Part shown: piece after piece, positions 48,819-61,729 of the stretch
How the letters are laid out: each line of letters starts with the position of its first letter
Numbering within the stretch: the stretch's first letter is position 1
Source of the DNA: Raphanus sativus
Lineage: Eukaryota; Streptophyta; Magnoliopsida; Brassicales; Brassicaceae
Assembly: GCF_000801105.2 (NCBI RefSeq)
Contig: NC_079512.1
Coordinates: 35,233,848-35,297,847 of the forward strand
Reading direction: 5' to 3'
Length of the DNA: 64,000 nucleotides
Program-made: the position numbers and the translations under genes
Notes under the pieces: generated by a model
What the model saw: the letters and a program-made list of their open reading frames with translations, nothing else
The model's database searches: none
Told to the model about the DNA's origin: nothing

Positions 48819-50050
48819 TCAATCCGGGTAGTGCTGTCCAATGTCCATGAGCCAGTCTTCAATCTCCGAAAGTGCTCTATTGACACTTCTTTGTTGTTGT
48901 TGCTGCTTCGCCTGAGGATTAGGTGGTCCAGACGAAACTGCACTTGTCCGGCTAAATTGTCTACCGTATGATGTTCGACTTAGAGGTGATACATAATCAC
49001 CAAACGCCTGCTGTGAATTGCTTTGTAAAGCCGTGGGAGGAGTGACGTAAGGGTTATACGGGAAGCCTTGAGCAACATCCAAAGGAGTAGAGCGTAAACT
49101 TGGTCTTTGTGGAGTCCATGAGAGAGATTTGGAAGAGAACACTTGGGGGATTGGGTTACCATTATTAAACCTATCATTTTGGTTTTGGTATAACTGATGA
49201 GGAGCACGAGGTTGTAGATTTTGCGGAAAGGTTCTTGGTTGCTCGGATCTGTAACCAGGTCTGATGTACGTGTTCGAGCGAGGCGCAACCATAGTAGATG
49301 GCCCAAACTGGTTTACAGGGGAATACCAAGTGTTTTGTAGCATAGTTTGAGGCGGAAGTAATGTTCCACTCCTAATGCATTCACGTTGATTCTTCCATAC
49401 CTGATCTTTATCATTGGCATGACAGTGATTATAGGTTGAGATACCAATGCACCAGTGAGGACACGGGGCACGTATGTCACAAACATAACAGTGACACTGT
49501 AGCAAAACCATTAGCAAGAGAAGCATTCCATCAGTATAAAAGAAAGATGGAAAAGCAAAAAAAAAAAAAGACAGTGTCTCACCATGTCACAATACTTGTC
49601 GTGTGACGTGGAATTGAAAGGGTACTTAGCGCAGGCATGTCGCGGATGTGGGAAGTCTATACAAGCTATCTATAAAAGAACAAAACAACTTCACTTTCAA
49701 TAATCCTATATGTTGCTAAAAGTAAAACACTTTAATATAGAAAAATCCTACGTACAAGTTCCAAGTAATGATTAATGAGGGTTTTGATAACTTTTTACCT
49801 CACCCTTTTGCCCTAGCACAAGGATGTCGTCATCGGCTTCACAAGTGTGAAGTGTAGTTTCCTTTTCCTTTGTCTTGTTAGGATCACCATCTAATACCAC
49901 ACAATCATCGTCGTCCTCCACCGTTAAATCCTCGGAAACTGGTTTCCATTGACAAGTACGCTTAGGTTTGTCATCGTCAAAGAAAGAAGTGTGATCGACT
50001 AGTTTATGATCCTCCTCGTCTGAACTAAGATAAATGATGTCATTCATCAT
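48819..50050 (-). CDS. RIN13-like cysteine/histidine-rich protein (3 exons)
   Basis: Exons 50050-49799, 49669-49583 and 49496-48819 join in phase to 338 aa. Order: acidic N terminus (LSSDEED, VEDDDDCVVLDGDP), GQKGE, then a compact Cys/His block IACIDFPHPRHACAKYPF, SHDKYCDM|CHCYVCD, CPHWC and HCHAND (about 85-145), and finally a long Gln/Asn/Pro-rich low-complexity tail ending IEDWLMDIGQHYPD. The Cys/His block and acidic start match the RPM1-interacting protein 13 family (RIN13, At2g20310, and its relative At4g28690). RIN13 promotes RPM1 resistance signalling; the role of this paralog is unknown. The start is the first ATG (MMNDII); an upstream in-frame stretch has only a TTG. Confidence 0.75.
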
Positions 50051-50697
50051 CGATTTTTTTTTCTTCTTCTTCTTCTTCTCTTCTTTTTCTTCCTCCAAAA
50101 AAGACGGTAAATCCAATGAAAATTCAAAGGAGAAGAGAGATAGCAGAAGGGTGTTGATGAGTCAACACTCAAACGAGAGATCTAGAGATATTCGGTTTTT
50201 TTTTTCCTTTCACCTCCGAAAAAGGAGAACCGTTAAAGTAGTAGGATGGCGCAGAAATACAAGGAAAACAGAGCGGATTAGGGTTTGGTATGGAGAAGAA
50301 ATCAATTTTTAAAAGGTTAACAAGTTGTTAAATCATTTTATTAATTTAGGCCAGGCCCAAATCCTAAACTAATATACTTAAATCAGAATTATTAAATTTT
50401 GATTTTGACTGAAGAGATTACATGCGAAAATCCTTAGCTCTCGCTTTTAAAACCGCGAAATTAGTAATTTTGAGCGTTTTTATAGCGATACAATAAACTC
50501 AAACACTTACAGTTCAAATAGCCTTTTATTTCGTGAAATATATATTGTCAAGCATACAAACAATATCATAAAATAATAGTAATCATTTAGTCAAAAATAC
50601 CAATAGTAATTATTTAGTTCCTCCATCCAAGATGTATAGAGAAGAGTTTAATATAGTTGTGCGAAAATGAATTGACAGATAGTTTTTAAAAATATTC
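50051..50697. other. Intergenic, AT-rich
   Basis: RIN13-like promoter on the left, decarboxylase 3' UTR on the right. No gene is seen. Confidence 0.45.
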
Positions 50698-53600
50698 TCA
50701 ATATTTTTTGTTGTGGATGGAGGCATGCTTCTGTATAATCCGCCATGCTTCATTCACATGCTTCTCCTCTGTTAACGGTGCACCAACAGCAAATCGTAAA
50801 ATGAACTTTCCCGACAGAACCTATTGACATAATTTAGTTAAGTTTCGATTTTTATTAATTAAATAATCATTTTTTCAAAACAAAATATATTTTATTTATT
50901 ATATAGATTTAACTCACCGTGTGAGAGATGAAGATCTTGCCGGTGGAGTTGACGGTCGCAAGCAATTCACGGTTTCGTTCGTTACACTTGTCTTCATCAC
51001 CATCAACAGGAGCCAATCGAAAGCAAACGAGCGAAAAATACCGAGTAGTGACAACCTTCAAATTTATATAAAAACATATTAACCAATAGTTTCAGTTGGT
51101 TGATCCCAAGGAAAAAATAAAATATTCATTATACAATAAATACATGTGACGTTTAAATAAGTTTTCTATTTCTTTGTTTCATATGTATTTATTACCTCGA
51201 AATGTGCATCTTGAGCTACATAATCTTCAAAATGCTTAGCGAGATTGACATGGTCTCTTATAAAGTTTCTCAAGTTCTTGGCACCATAGAGCCTTAAGAC
51301 CATCCATAACTTTAGTGATCTGTGTACATCAAATTTGAGTACCGCATACATTTATATAAGTTATTACTTATAACCTCAACTGTAAGTACGACGAACCTGA
51401 ATCTCCGGGAAAGAGAAATTTGCCAATCTTTATAATTTACGACCTCATCTCGCTTAGAAACCTGATATCCGTTAGATCATTATATATATACTCTCACACA
51501 ACATATTTTCCATCCTAAGCACATATGAAAATTTAAGTATCTTTGGCTCTTTGCTAACGGGTCATTTTAACCACAATATGCTGATATATATCTTAGCTAG
51601 TAGTATTATTTTTTGAATCATTTCATATGCATCTTGCTACTTGAATGACATCATATAATTCAATCGTCATTACAGAATGATGGTCTTTACTAGTTCTTAG
51701 CAAAATAAAGAACATGAGAGGGACTTTTTACCTTGTATTCAAGATACTCAGGATTTGTTTTGAGTGCATTGATGAGAGAGTACCGATCCTTTATAATTCC
51801 AAACAAACAAAAAGGTTGTTGGATATAACGTGACTAAACAGTATAATAATCTGAAAATGAAAGTATAGAGTACCGATCCTTTATAGTTCCAAACAAACAA
51901 AAAGGTTGTTGGATATAACGTGACTAAACAGTATAATAATCTGAAAATGAAAGTATTTAACTAGTTATACTATATACTAAGGGAAAAGGGATAATAACCA
52001 ACCTTTACCCAAAGTGGTGAACAAGTTTGATTAGCAAATAACCATTTATGAGCATTGATGTTAAAGGAGTCTGCGTTTTCAACTCCATCAATATGTTTTC
52101 GAAATTCTGGGCATATACATGCATTCCCTGCATAAGCTGCATCCACGTGCATCCATATCCCGTAGCTCTACACAACATCAATATTATTATTTTTTGTCAC
52201 AAAACATCAATATCTATTAGCCAAATTAAATCATACTTTAATTAAGTATATTTGCAGTAGCTGAAGCAATGTTATAACTGCTGTGTAGGAACTAGATTAA
52301 GAACATGGTTTATGCACTCCATACCATATAAACTAGCCAATTACTGTTACTACTACATATGTGTATATTTATTTACCTTTGCAATTTTTCCTAATGGGAC
52401 CAACGGATCAACTGCAGCTGAAGACGTTGTACCAACCTGACAACCCACATTTTAATAATTTAGCAATGGGCTAAATTAATTCCAACAAAATCAGGTACAT
52501 CATAATCCACAACTCGTATTATTATTGGTTGACAATTCTTTCATATAATTATTAATTAATTAAATTTGTTTTTTTTTAATTTAAAGCTAGTTAAGTAATT
52601 TACTGTGGCACAAATGAAGAAAGGGATAAATCCTGTTTCGAGATCACTAGAAATAGATTCTTCAAGTGATTTTGGAGTCATTCCATAATTTGTGGAAGAA
52701 TCTGTTTTGAGCAACCTAATGTTTTCTTCATGTATTCCACCGATCTACATAAAAGATCACCACATATATATGACTTGTATAACTAATTAGTCAGTTAATT
52801 TAATGTTTTAAGAAAATATATATACGAACCAGGCAAGCCTTTCGAAAACTGGAATGAGTTTGGTCCGATGCATACACAACAAGCTGAGAGAGTGATGTTT
52901 TGCCAACTTTTTTCATTATCCTGTCTCTGGCAGCTAATACTACCACAAGCACTGCTTCACATCCGGTCCCTTGGATCACTCCTCCTCCATTCCCTTCATT
53001 TTTATCAAATTATTCAATTAAATGCTTAAAGGATACGGTTAAAAATATATGCTCTATTCTTTCTTTTAGCAATATATCATTTAGTAGTTACAAATATTGT
53101 TAATAATTCAAAAAGACAATCAATAGGAACACAGTTTCATGTACTCATTTTGATATGTGTGGTCATAGTTTCTTTACTTTACACACTTATAATAACTCTA
53201 TAAATTTTGTAACTAATTCTGCGGCCAGCTACATTTCTTCACCAGTTAGAAGAACATTTATGCAAATCATATGGGCTAAACATTTGAGACGTTCCGCCAA
53301 TGTGGGTGCTATAAGGTTTAAATAATCAAGAACCTATGGAGAGAAAATGGTCGGGAAGTTGGAGCAGTTTGGCAAGCCAATCGAGAACGATGACTTCGAG
53401 CTCAGTGGCAACTGGAGAAGTGAGCCAGGTGAAACCGACGACGCTTAGGCCGGCGCTTAGCATTTCTCCCAAGAATCCGGCTACACTCGTGCTTGACGCA
53501 TAGTATGCAAAGTAACTCGGGATTTGCCAATGAGTTAGACCCGGAATTATCTTCTTTGAAACGTCTGTATATAAATTATGACAAAATTCAAATTAAAAGA

Positions 53601-54400
53601 AAAGTGAATAATAACATATACATATGCTTATTCGTACGTGTAAGTGCAATGCATGCTGCGTCAAGCAGAAACAAATCTGTATTAATTAAGTACCGTCGAG
53701 AAGTTCTTTCAACGGTTCAGGGTGGTCAGGTGCTGAATCAGGCAACATGTCCCGGAGATAACCAGGCTGCGTCAAATCACCCACAACATATACAGTTAAA
53801 AAAAAAATTACATAAATGACCATAATCAAATAGCGAGGTTACAGTTATATACATGTAGTAAAAAAGAATCTAATAAATATATATTGTTCGTTTTATATAT
53901 AAACAAAAAGAGAGAGAAGAGACCAAACCTGAACTTGAGAAAGAACAGGGAAATCCTGAGGGGAGTCTTCAAGGTTTTTGTAATAATCAGCAATAAAATC
54001 AACCATTATGTGGCCTTGCTCTCTCAGCACCTCACTATCCATTGGTTTCATTTTTTTCACCTTTTCTCCGTTAACTTTTCCATTACCATTAACGTAGCCG
54101 TTGCCATGCCCATCACCGATGCCATGGCCATTGCTGATGCCGTTACTCTTGCCAATGCCGTTCTCTGTGCCGTTGCCGTATTCCCTGTCACAGATATGTT
54201 ATTTAAACAATTGTAAACTAAAATATCCCATACATACAAAATATATATGAAATATGTTAAACCCTTTAACAAAAAATACATATATATATATATATATATG
54301 AAATATGTTATCGCCGTCGAGAGCAAACGCCGAATTATGATATAACACATAATATTTTATTTTTCTACAGAAAATTAAAGAGCAGAGGAGTTGCTTACAT
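50698..54400 (-). CDS. TYRDC: Aromatic L-amino-acid (tyrosine) decarboxylase, PLP group II (13 exons)
   Basis: Exons are 54400-54399, 54184-53929, 53766-53694, 53564-53334, 52993-52830, 52744-52604, 52436-52377, 52167-52003, 51788-51732, 51461-51397, 51319-51196, 51055-50918 and 50820-50698, giving 532 aa in frame. The enzyme decarboxylates L-tyrosine (tyramine) or related amino acids using PLP. Visible features are [43 protein letters not shown] (316-330), the PLP lysine K350 in NAHKW, and the catalytic-loop tyrosine Y379 in TNPEYLE. That Tyr marks a decarboxylase; aldehyde synthases such as Arabidopsis AAS have Phe there. The Gly/Asn-rich leader ([12 protein letters not shown]) is unusual. 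The start ATG appears split, AT|G, across intron 1. The At4g28680 (TYRDC) assignment comes from sequence and synteny. Confidence 0.92.
51777..51956. repeat. 90-bp tandem duplication spanning a splice acceptor
   Basis: 51777-51866 and 51867-51956 are identical except for one base (ATAATTCC versus ATAGTTCC). The repeated unit covers the 3' end of intron 8 and the first 12 bases of decarboxylase exon 9. Confidence 0.95.
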
Positions 54401-54523
54401 CTCGAATGGTATTTGGAAACTGTGTAAGATTGAGTGTTTATGTTTTCTATTTATATAATGAATGAGAGTGTATGTTACTATCGAGTATTTGTAAGATGCA
54501 TGGTTCAATAGTCTGCTTTGAGG

Positions 54524-55203
54524 GACTACAAGAAATATGTCCATTCTTAGCGCGGATATTATGCTATGTTAGGGGTTTGATAGCGTTTTACCAAATGCTA
54601 TGTATACGGCAGCAATCATAGGTACCCTTTCTACGATAACGTTTTTTCAATGCTACGAAATATACAGATATAATAGCAATACTTGTATGATATTATTATG
54701 TTAACAGTTAGCCTTGCTTTCGTGCTATTATAGATCCTTCGATAATTAAAAAAAATATGAAAATGAAAATAAATTGTTTTATAATTAGAAATAAAATAAA
54801 TTTTATTTTATAAATTAAATTCGGTTTACAATAAATTTTGGTTTACAACACTAAACCAATAATACATAAATTATTACTCTAACCCTAACTAAACCAACTA
54901 ATTAATGTTAACCTAATTAAACCAGTTAACTAAACCTAAATCTACGCTTCAGCCACCATCCTCCATCTTCACAAAGCTTTAGCCACCATCGCCACCTTCA
55001 GAACAATTCAGCCACCGTCCACGAACCACCAACAAACCACCGGCTTTTGCACCACTGCCACACCACGCTTAACCGGCGATGCCGCTGTGTAACACCACCA
55101 CTTGTTCTTTCTGTTTCATCATCTTCTGGATCTGTAAAAAAAACAAAATCGATTAGAGGAGAACATAGTAAGATGAGAGGAGAAGAAAGAGACAGACAGA
55201 CAG

Positions 55204-55239
<36 letters not shown>

Positions 55240-56690
55240 GACATGGTGCTGGTGAGAGCGTGACGGTGGTGATGGGGGCGAAGACATGACGGAATCAAAA
55301 GAGGGCGGTGGAGACAAACGTGCAGGCCGACGGTGTGGTGGTGAAGAGGAGATGAAATTGAAAGAGGAGATGTGCAGAGATAAAAATGAACCAAAGAGAT
55401 GAGAGAAAAGAAAGAAGAAGATGAAGAAGCGTAGAGAATGAATGTCGTAGAAGAAAAGAGTGGAGAGGAAAGAGAAAGATAATGAGGGATTAGATCTGGT
55501 CTGTTGGATTAATCTAATCCAATGGTGGAGATTGTGATCTGAGTACTTTGATATTATTGGTCAATGCCAATTTTTTTGTTAATTGATTTTTTATGTTTGG
55601 TAAAGTTATATTAAATTTTGATTTATAGTTCTATTTAATTTATGTGTTAGATAATATAAAATTTAATCAAGTTTTTTAATGTATAACATAAAAATTAAAA
55701 TATTAAAATTAAACTTTAAAAGTTATGTTTATGATTTTAAAAATTATGTTTATGATAGAGGGTTTAAAATTTGGGGAATGAGACTTCTAGTTTAAAAACA
55801 AATTGGGTTAAATCTAAGATATTAGGTTATAGTATGAATTGTTAGGTTAAATTTATTTTTGCTAAGTATTTAGGTTTTAAATTTAAGATATGAAGTTAAC
55901 ATTTGGATATAGTGTATGAAATTAAGGTTTTTTGAAGATTTGAAAAATTATAAGTATAATTAGGGTTTGAAGCTTTTAATATTTTGTTACTTTTGTAAGT
56001 GAGAGTAAAAAAATAATTAGGTTTTGAAGCTTAGATATAGGGTTTGAAATTTAAAATAAACTTAGTGTTTTATGATATAAGTTATATAAATAAAGTTTAG
56101 TGTTTTATGATATAAAGTTTAAATATTATATCAAGAATATTCAATGTATATATAGTTTATGTTTGAAGTTAGGATTTAGGATATAGGGTTTGATTAAAGA
56201 TTAAAGATTTGTTTTTAGGAAATTATAGTTTAAGATTAAAAAGATTAATTTTTGAGTTTAGTTTTAAGATTGAAGTTATAATATGAAAATATTAGAGTTT
56301 TACGGAGTATTTTAGAGTTTAGGGTTTAAAACCATGTTTAGGGGTTTTCAAAAAAAAAAATCATGTTTGTGATTTAGGGGTTCAAATAGCTTTTTTTAGC
56401 ATTAGAAAAATGCTATAATATGTCTTTGATACAATTATTGAAACCGTTTAAATATTTTTTTGGCACTTAAATATAATTTTCTGCTAATTTTTGGCGGAAT
56501 CAGTTGTTTTATCTTCCCGCTCACTTAAATTTTCAAAATAGCATTAGTTAAATGCTATTTTAGGTTTCACTCTATAATAACGTTTAGCTAATGCTATGAT
56601 ATAGTATCGAAATTTTAAACTTATCTATGACAGCAGTTCAGTAAAACGTGCTATAACAATGTGCTATCAATGTGGATTTTTTTTGTAGTG
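54524..56690. mobile_element. CACTA-like non-autonomous element (candidate)
   Basis: The left end reads (G)ACTACAAGAAATATGTCC and the right end, read inward, CACTACAAAAAAAATCCAC. Both continue into matching sub-terminal phrases built on 'TAGCA..TGCTAT' that recur many times in either direction, as in CACTA/EnSpm ends. The interior has a GC-richer GCCACC-rich block (54950-55080), a (GA)n run (55210-55237) and long AT-rich stretches, but no transposase. The 3-bp TSD is not clear. Confidence 0.55.
55209..55238. repeat. (GA)n microsatellite
   Basis: About 14 GA units inside the CACTA-like element. Confidence 0.9.
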
Positions 56691-59298
56691 GATATAGTAT
56701 AAATAAGCCATGTTTGTTTTATGTCTATTAATTATTTAGAAAATTTATAGCCAACAGTCATTGATATGTGAATAATGAAATGTTTTGTAAATATCACAAT
56801 AGTATAAGTTTTCCTCCTTTTCGATTTAATTGTCGTTATAGAAAAAAATTTTGTTTCATAATAATTGTCATTTTAGAATTCAATACAAAATTTATTAATA
56901 AAATTCTACTTTATTTTTCTATTGGTTGAAATATGGTTAGTTATATAGTTAATTGTATTTTTATTTTGAAAATATACAAAATTATATATTTTCTTATTAT
57001 ATGTGTATAAATCTAAAACGACAAATAAAATAAAATTGAAAAAATTATTATAATGGTCGAAAGAGCTAGTCATAAAACCGGTGACCGGTAGAATAAATAA
57101 ACACTTGTTTGTAGATGTTGGATTCTAAAACTTTATCGGTGTAAATATTATGTTAGAACACCTCCAATAGGGTATCAACACCGGGACGCCGACCGATGTG
57201 TTAGCAGATCTGACATTAATGAGGTATGTTAGCAGTTAAAGGTCAATGAAAAGTAACAAGGACACTATACCAAAAATGATGTGATCAAAAACAATAAATA
57301 TATGATACAACCATTCCATCTTCCAAGTAACCCCCATGTCTCAAGTGAGCTACTCCTTACCGAACAGCATTGACTTGATCCAACGATAATGGGAGAAGTC
57401 GACCATCCCAACAGAAAACTGTTGTGTAAGATAAAAGTAACAAAATCTCATATGGTCGATCTGATGTACTCTTGCACCAATTCAAATACGATCATTGTAG
57501 ACATTTGATCGTATTAATTAAAGCTTCCCATAACCGTAAGCGAAAACCGTGTAAATCACAAGGTTGAGGTAATAGTTTTTCCATGTCAGCTCCCCAAACT
57601 GCAACGACTTGTGAGATTAATTTTACAATCGCAACCTTCAAAATAATGACTTTGGCCCAAACAACACAAACTTTAGTGATGCTGATGCCTGAAGCAGCAA
57701 TATCTATCACTATCGTTGTAGCTACAAGAAAGACTGCAATTATAACTGAGGCTACTGTCACAATTACATCCGCTCCAAAGGTTGTTCCTATTTCAACAGA
57801 TTTTGCACCTCTTTATAAGGATGACCCTTTTACTTTATAAAAAAAATAGTATCAAGTGAAACTATATAACTTTTGAACATATTTTTTTTTCAAATATTAG
57901 GACATAGATATTCTAATTCCTGTAGTATGTGACAAACTAATCGGTTCTAAGCAATGTTTTAAAAACCAAACCGATCCGATGGTTGAATCGGATTTGACCA
58001 AGAAAACCAAGAACCGGTTATGTAACTGGCTTGGATCTAATAATTGGTTCGACCATGAACCGATCAAGTAATCATAATGAATTTAAAAGTTATTACACTG
58101 ATAAACTACTAAAATTATCAAAACCCAAATCCTTCTGCTTCATGCTACCTTATTTCTTCACGAGTTTCTGAATTTGGATTTCTTTAATTATATTTATAAT
58201 TATTATCAGAATACTAAAAATAGATAATTGTAAATATAATGTTTCAAAAAGTGTTTAAAAGATAATCGTAAATATAAAATTTGATTAAATGAACTTATGA
58301 CTAAAAGTAAGTAATTGAGTATAATTGTTTATATTTTCATCAAAATTAATTATAAAATTATTTAACAAATAATCAATGAAATCTTTGTTTAAAATATATA
58401 ATTTTAAATAGTTAAATATTTAAGTTATACTTGGATCCAAAATTTTATGGATGCTTAATCGAGTTTTTAATCTATTGAATTATGTAGATTTAAATGTTAT
58501 ATAGTAATTGTTGTGTTATGATTATTAAACTATTAAATAAATAAATAAATAAAATTTATTGATGTATTTAAACAAAAATATACTGAAACTATAGTTTTAA
58601 ATATATGAATATAAGATAAATGAAAAATTTCATTTAACTTAATTAATTTTACCAAAATTGAATTAAAATATTTTTAGCCAAACAAAAAGTACAAAAGAAA
58701 ACAAATAATTATTTATGATTTCTTTTAAAAGATCGATAAAATGAAATTTATATATTTATGTATATATATATATGCATAATTAATTTAAAAGATTTATTTC
58801 TGCATATGACAAAGAAGACATTTATTGGTGCATACAAGAATGTAGGAGTCTGTAAATATACATGGATATTTATATCTTGATTAATATACAAAAAGAATTA
58901 GAATTATTTGTCTATATAAATATATATATATATCGAACTTACATTGGTGTGGCCGGGTGATATGGTAGACTTAGAAAAATATTAAGTATTTGGGATTTGA
59001 AATCTACCAATGTGCACATATGAAAACATGGATTATTTTACACGATCCGGGTCACCTGCTGGTCAAGAGTTGATAACTTGGTCCACCTGAATCGGTTCTT
59101 ACTCGACTATTTCCTTCTGGATGTTGTTCTTAAACGGTTGTTGTTTTATGTTTATGTTTAAATCAAAACTGGTCCTGGGCTGGGCTATTGAGACAAAGTG
59201 GATAACATAATAATACAATACAATACTACACGATACATCTTTTTGAAATGTGTACAATAAGAAGAGCGAGGATTTATACAAGTATGAATATGATTTTT
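56691..59298. other. Intergenic DNA with a hAT-like end
   Basis: Near 57952 the sequence CAATGTTTTAAAAACCAAAC resembles the end of the hAT MITE at 42494, but I found no partner end or TSD. The rest is AT-rich with (TA)n runs near 58760 and 58920. The plus frame at 57583-57840 is low-complexity Thr/Ala and not convincing. Confidence 0.4.
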
Positions 59299-61729
59299 CT
59301 ACATGGATGAATCATGAAGGAAAGGTGGTTTAGTAGGAGTGGGCAATACAAGATCCGTAGAATTAATCATTTCTATTACCTTTGACATCGTTGGACGAAG
59401 CTGTGGAGACTCTTGTGTGCACAACAGACCTATCTGCATCACTCTCTTCACTTCCGTCTTATCTGTCTCTCCTTCCATATCTTTGTCTATCATCTCCTCC
59501 ATCTTCTCTGAAGCAAAACATTTCCAGACCTGTTCCACAACAAAGGTGTTTGAGAAATGGGTATTAAAGGTAGCTAGCTATATTGAGTTAAAGATTGATC
59601 TGAAAGGAATGAAGAGACTCACTTGAGTAACTAAGGTTTCAAGGGAGTTATCAGACCGGAACTTATTGTTTCGAAAACCGCTGGTTATTTCAAGAACAAG
59701 GACTCCAAAGCTATAAGCGTCGATCTTGTTGCTTAGTATTCCTTTACTAATGTACTCAGGAGCCATGTATCCTCTGTAAAAACAGCACCATTATATATTC
59801 AAATCCTTAAAAAAACAAACCTCTGTTAACTTCTTTTGTGTTGAGATGACTTACAGTGTGCCAGCAATGGAAGAAGGAGAGGGAGAAGGTATGTCTTTGC
59901 CACCTTCTGGATAAAACTTGGCTAATCCAAAATCTGAGATTTTGGGTTTGTACTTCAAGTCTAAGAGTATGTTGCTTGCTTTAATATCTCTATGTATGAT
60001 CTTACAAGATTCATGAAGATACTCCAAACCTTCTGCTGTTCCCAAGATTATTGTACGTCTCTTCTTCCACTCTAGCTCTTTCTTCTTCTCCGGGTCTTCA
60101 CTTCCATGTCAAAACAATAATATTAGAATTTTTTGCAACCAGGCAAGAAGATCAAAGTATATGCGTGATTCGAGGAAGAGATCTTACCAAATAAGATGTG
60201 GTCGAGGCTTGCGTTAGCGAGGAACTCATAGATAATGAAACTATTCATGTTAGTGAAGCAGCAACCTATAAGCCTGACCAAGTTCTTGTGTTGGCATCTG
60301 CTAATTACATCTATTTCATTATTAATCTCTTCCCTCGGTTTCTTTCCTGTTATATGCAAACGTTTAATAGCGATCTCTCTGCCATCAGACAGAGTTCCCT
60401 GTCATAAAGACATAAAGTCTTCTTTTAAGAGACAGTGGTAAAAAAATTTATATATATATAAAAGAAAGACAACATACCTTGAAGACTTCACCATATCCTC
60501 CAACACCAAGCTTGCAACTCTCGTTGAAGTTGTTGGTTGCTTTCTCAAGAGTTGAATACTTAAAGCACATCAAGTTTGAGTTATTAGATACAGACTTGGA
60601 CTCCTTCTCTATCCTTAGATGTCCAAACAAGTGATAACTTTTTTTAGTGTTAATTCCTAATGTATTCTTCTAATTTGAGAACAAGGATCTCTCTTACCTT
60701 TAAGCTTCTTCTTTGGACTAGCTCCCAAATAAATGCATTTTCCACACCAAAATCCAGATGCAATAGCCAAGACACACACCATAGAAAACACCAGTATACG
60801 CAGAACATGCTCTTTCGTTAAACCTACCCCACATAAAAAATGTCATGATTATAAAAAGACTAATCACAACTTGAAAAAAAAAACACAAGAGTTAAGAGAC
60901 ACACTCATAGAAAGCAGCAATTCACGTTCGTTATAGAAGGTATAGTTAGAGTAACGAAAGTAGCATCCTGCATTCATGGCAAAGCCTTCTGTGGCTGGTG
61001 AGCAGCTAGTTAACGATAAAGCTCCATCTACTAAGCACATTTTACACAACTCATCGTCTAGCGTTTGCCGGCATATTCCTAGTCCGTAAGCAGTTAAACC
61101 GTGTACGCCTTTTCGAGCCACCACCGAGAAGCCTTGGCTGTTTGGAGCCGTATCAACAATGGATTTGGTCACTTCCTTTACTAACCCTTTGTATTCTCTA
61201 GACTCCGCCTCGTCACCACCACATATCTAAAGTCCCCAGATGCCATTAGGTTACGTACATCTCAAGTAAAAGAAAAAAAAACAAGAAGAGAGAGAAAAAC
61301 AAACAAAACCTTAATGTCTTGATGTGTAACAGGCTCACGATAGAAGCTGTAATTATCAGCCCTAACGAAACAACCTTCAAGATAAAACCGACCACCTGTG
61401 GTCGGAAAACAATTAAATAGGAGATCGGTGGCGCGTGACCAACAGAGACTACATTCATCAGGTGAGAGATCGCTAACGCATTGCGACAAAAAATACATCT
61501 TCTGAGGAGCAACACCGTGTTCGTGTGTCCCAAACATGAATTTCATCATGTCATCTCTGGTCTCGTCGATATTAATCTGATAAGATCTCAGGTAAGCATC
61601 GGGGTCTAATACCGTGCTGTTGTTGCAAACCCAGCTGAGAGCGTCAAGTCGAGAGACCGCCGTGGAAGTTGACGGAGTTAGAAACGTTAACGTCAAGAAA
61701 ACGACAGCGATTAACAACGTCGATGCCAT
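59299..61729 (-). CDS. CRK46: Cysteine-rich receptor-like kinase (DUF26), CRK46-like (8 exons)
   Basis: Exons 61729-61310, 61226-60905, 60823-60698, 60656-60478, 60398-60188, 60095-59855, 59773-59623 and 59529-59299 give 626 aa in frame. A signal peptide (about 1-24) is followed by two DUF26/Gnk2 domains with the C-x8-C-x2-C motif ([13 protein letters not shown] and [13 protein letters not shown]), one transmembrane span (about 256-273, [16 protein letters not shown]) and a Ser/Thr kinase: [12 protein letters not shown]-binding K361 (AIKRL), catalytic HRDIKASN (D456) and DFG (474-476). All key residues are present, so an active plasma-membrane kinase is predicted. CRKs act in redox, pathogen and stress signalling. 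Oddity: intron 3 (60697-60657) is only 41 nt, and reading through it meets an in-frame TAG. CRK46 (At4g28670) is assigned by synteny and sequence. Confidence 0.9.

Noticed and set aside
50050..50116. N-terminal extension of the RIN13-like protein with a poly-Lys stretch
   Set aside because: It would begin at TTG and an in-frame stop lies upstream; the first ATG is at 50050, matching the acidic start of the family.
57583..57840. 85-aa plus-strand Thr/Ala-rich frame
   Set aside because: Repetitive composition, an equally long overlapping frame on the other strand, and no family resemblance.
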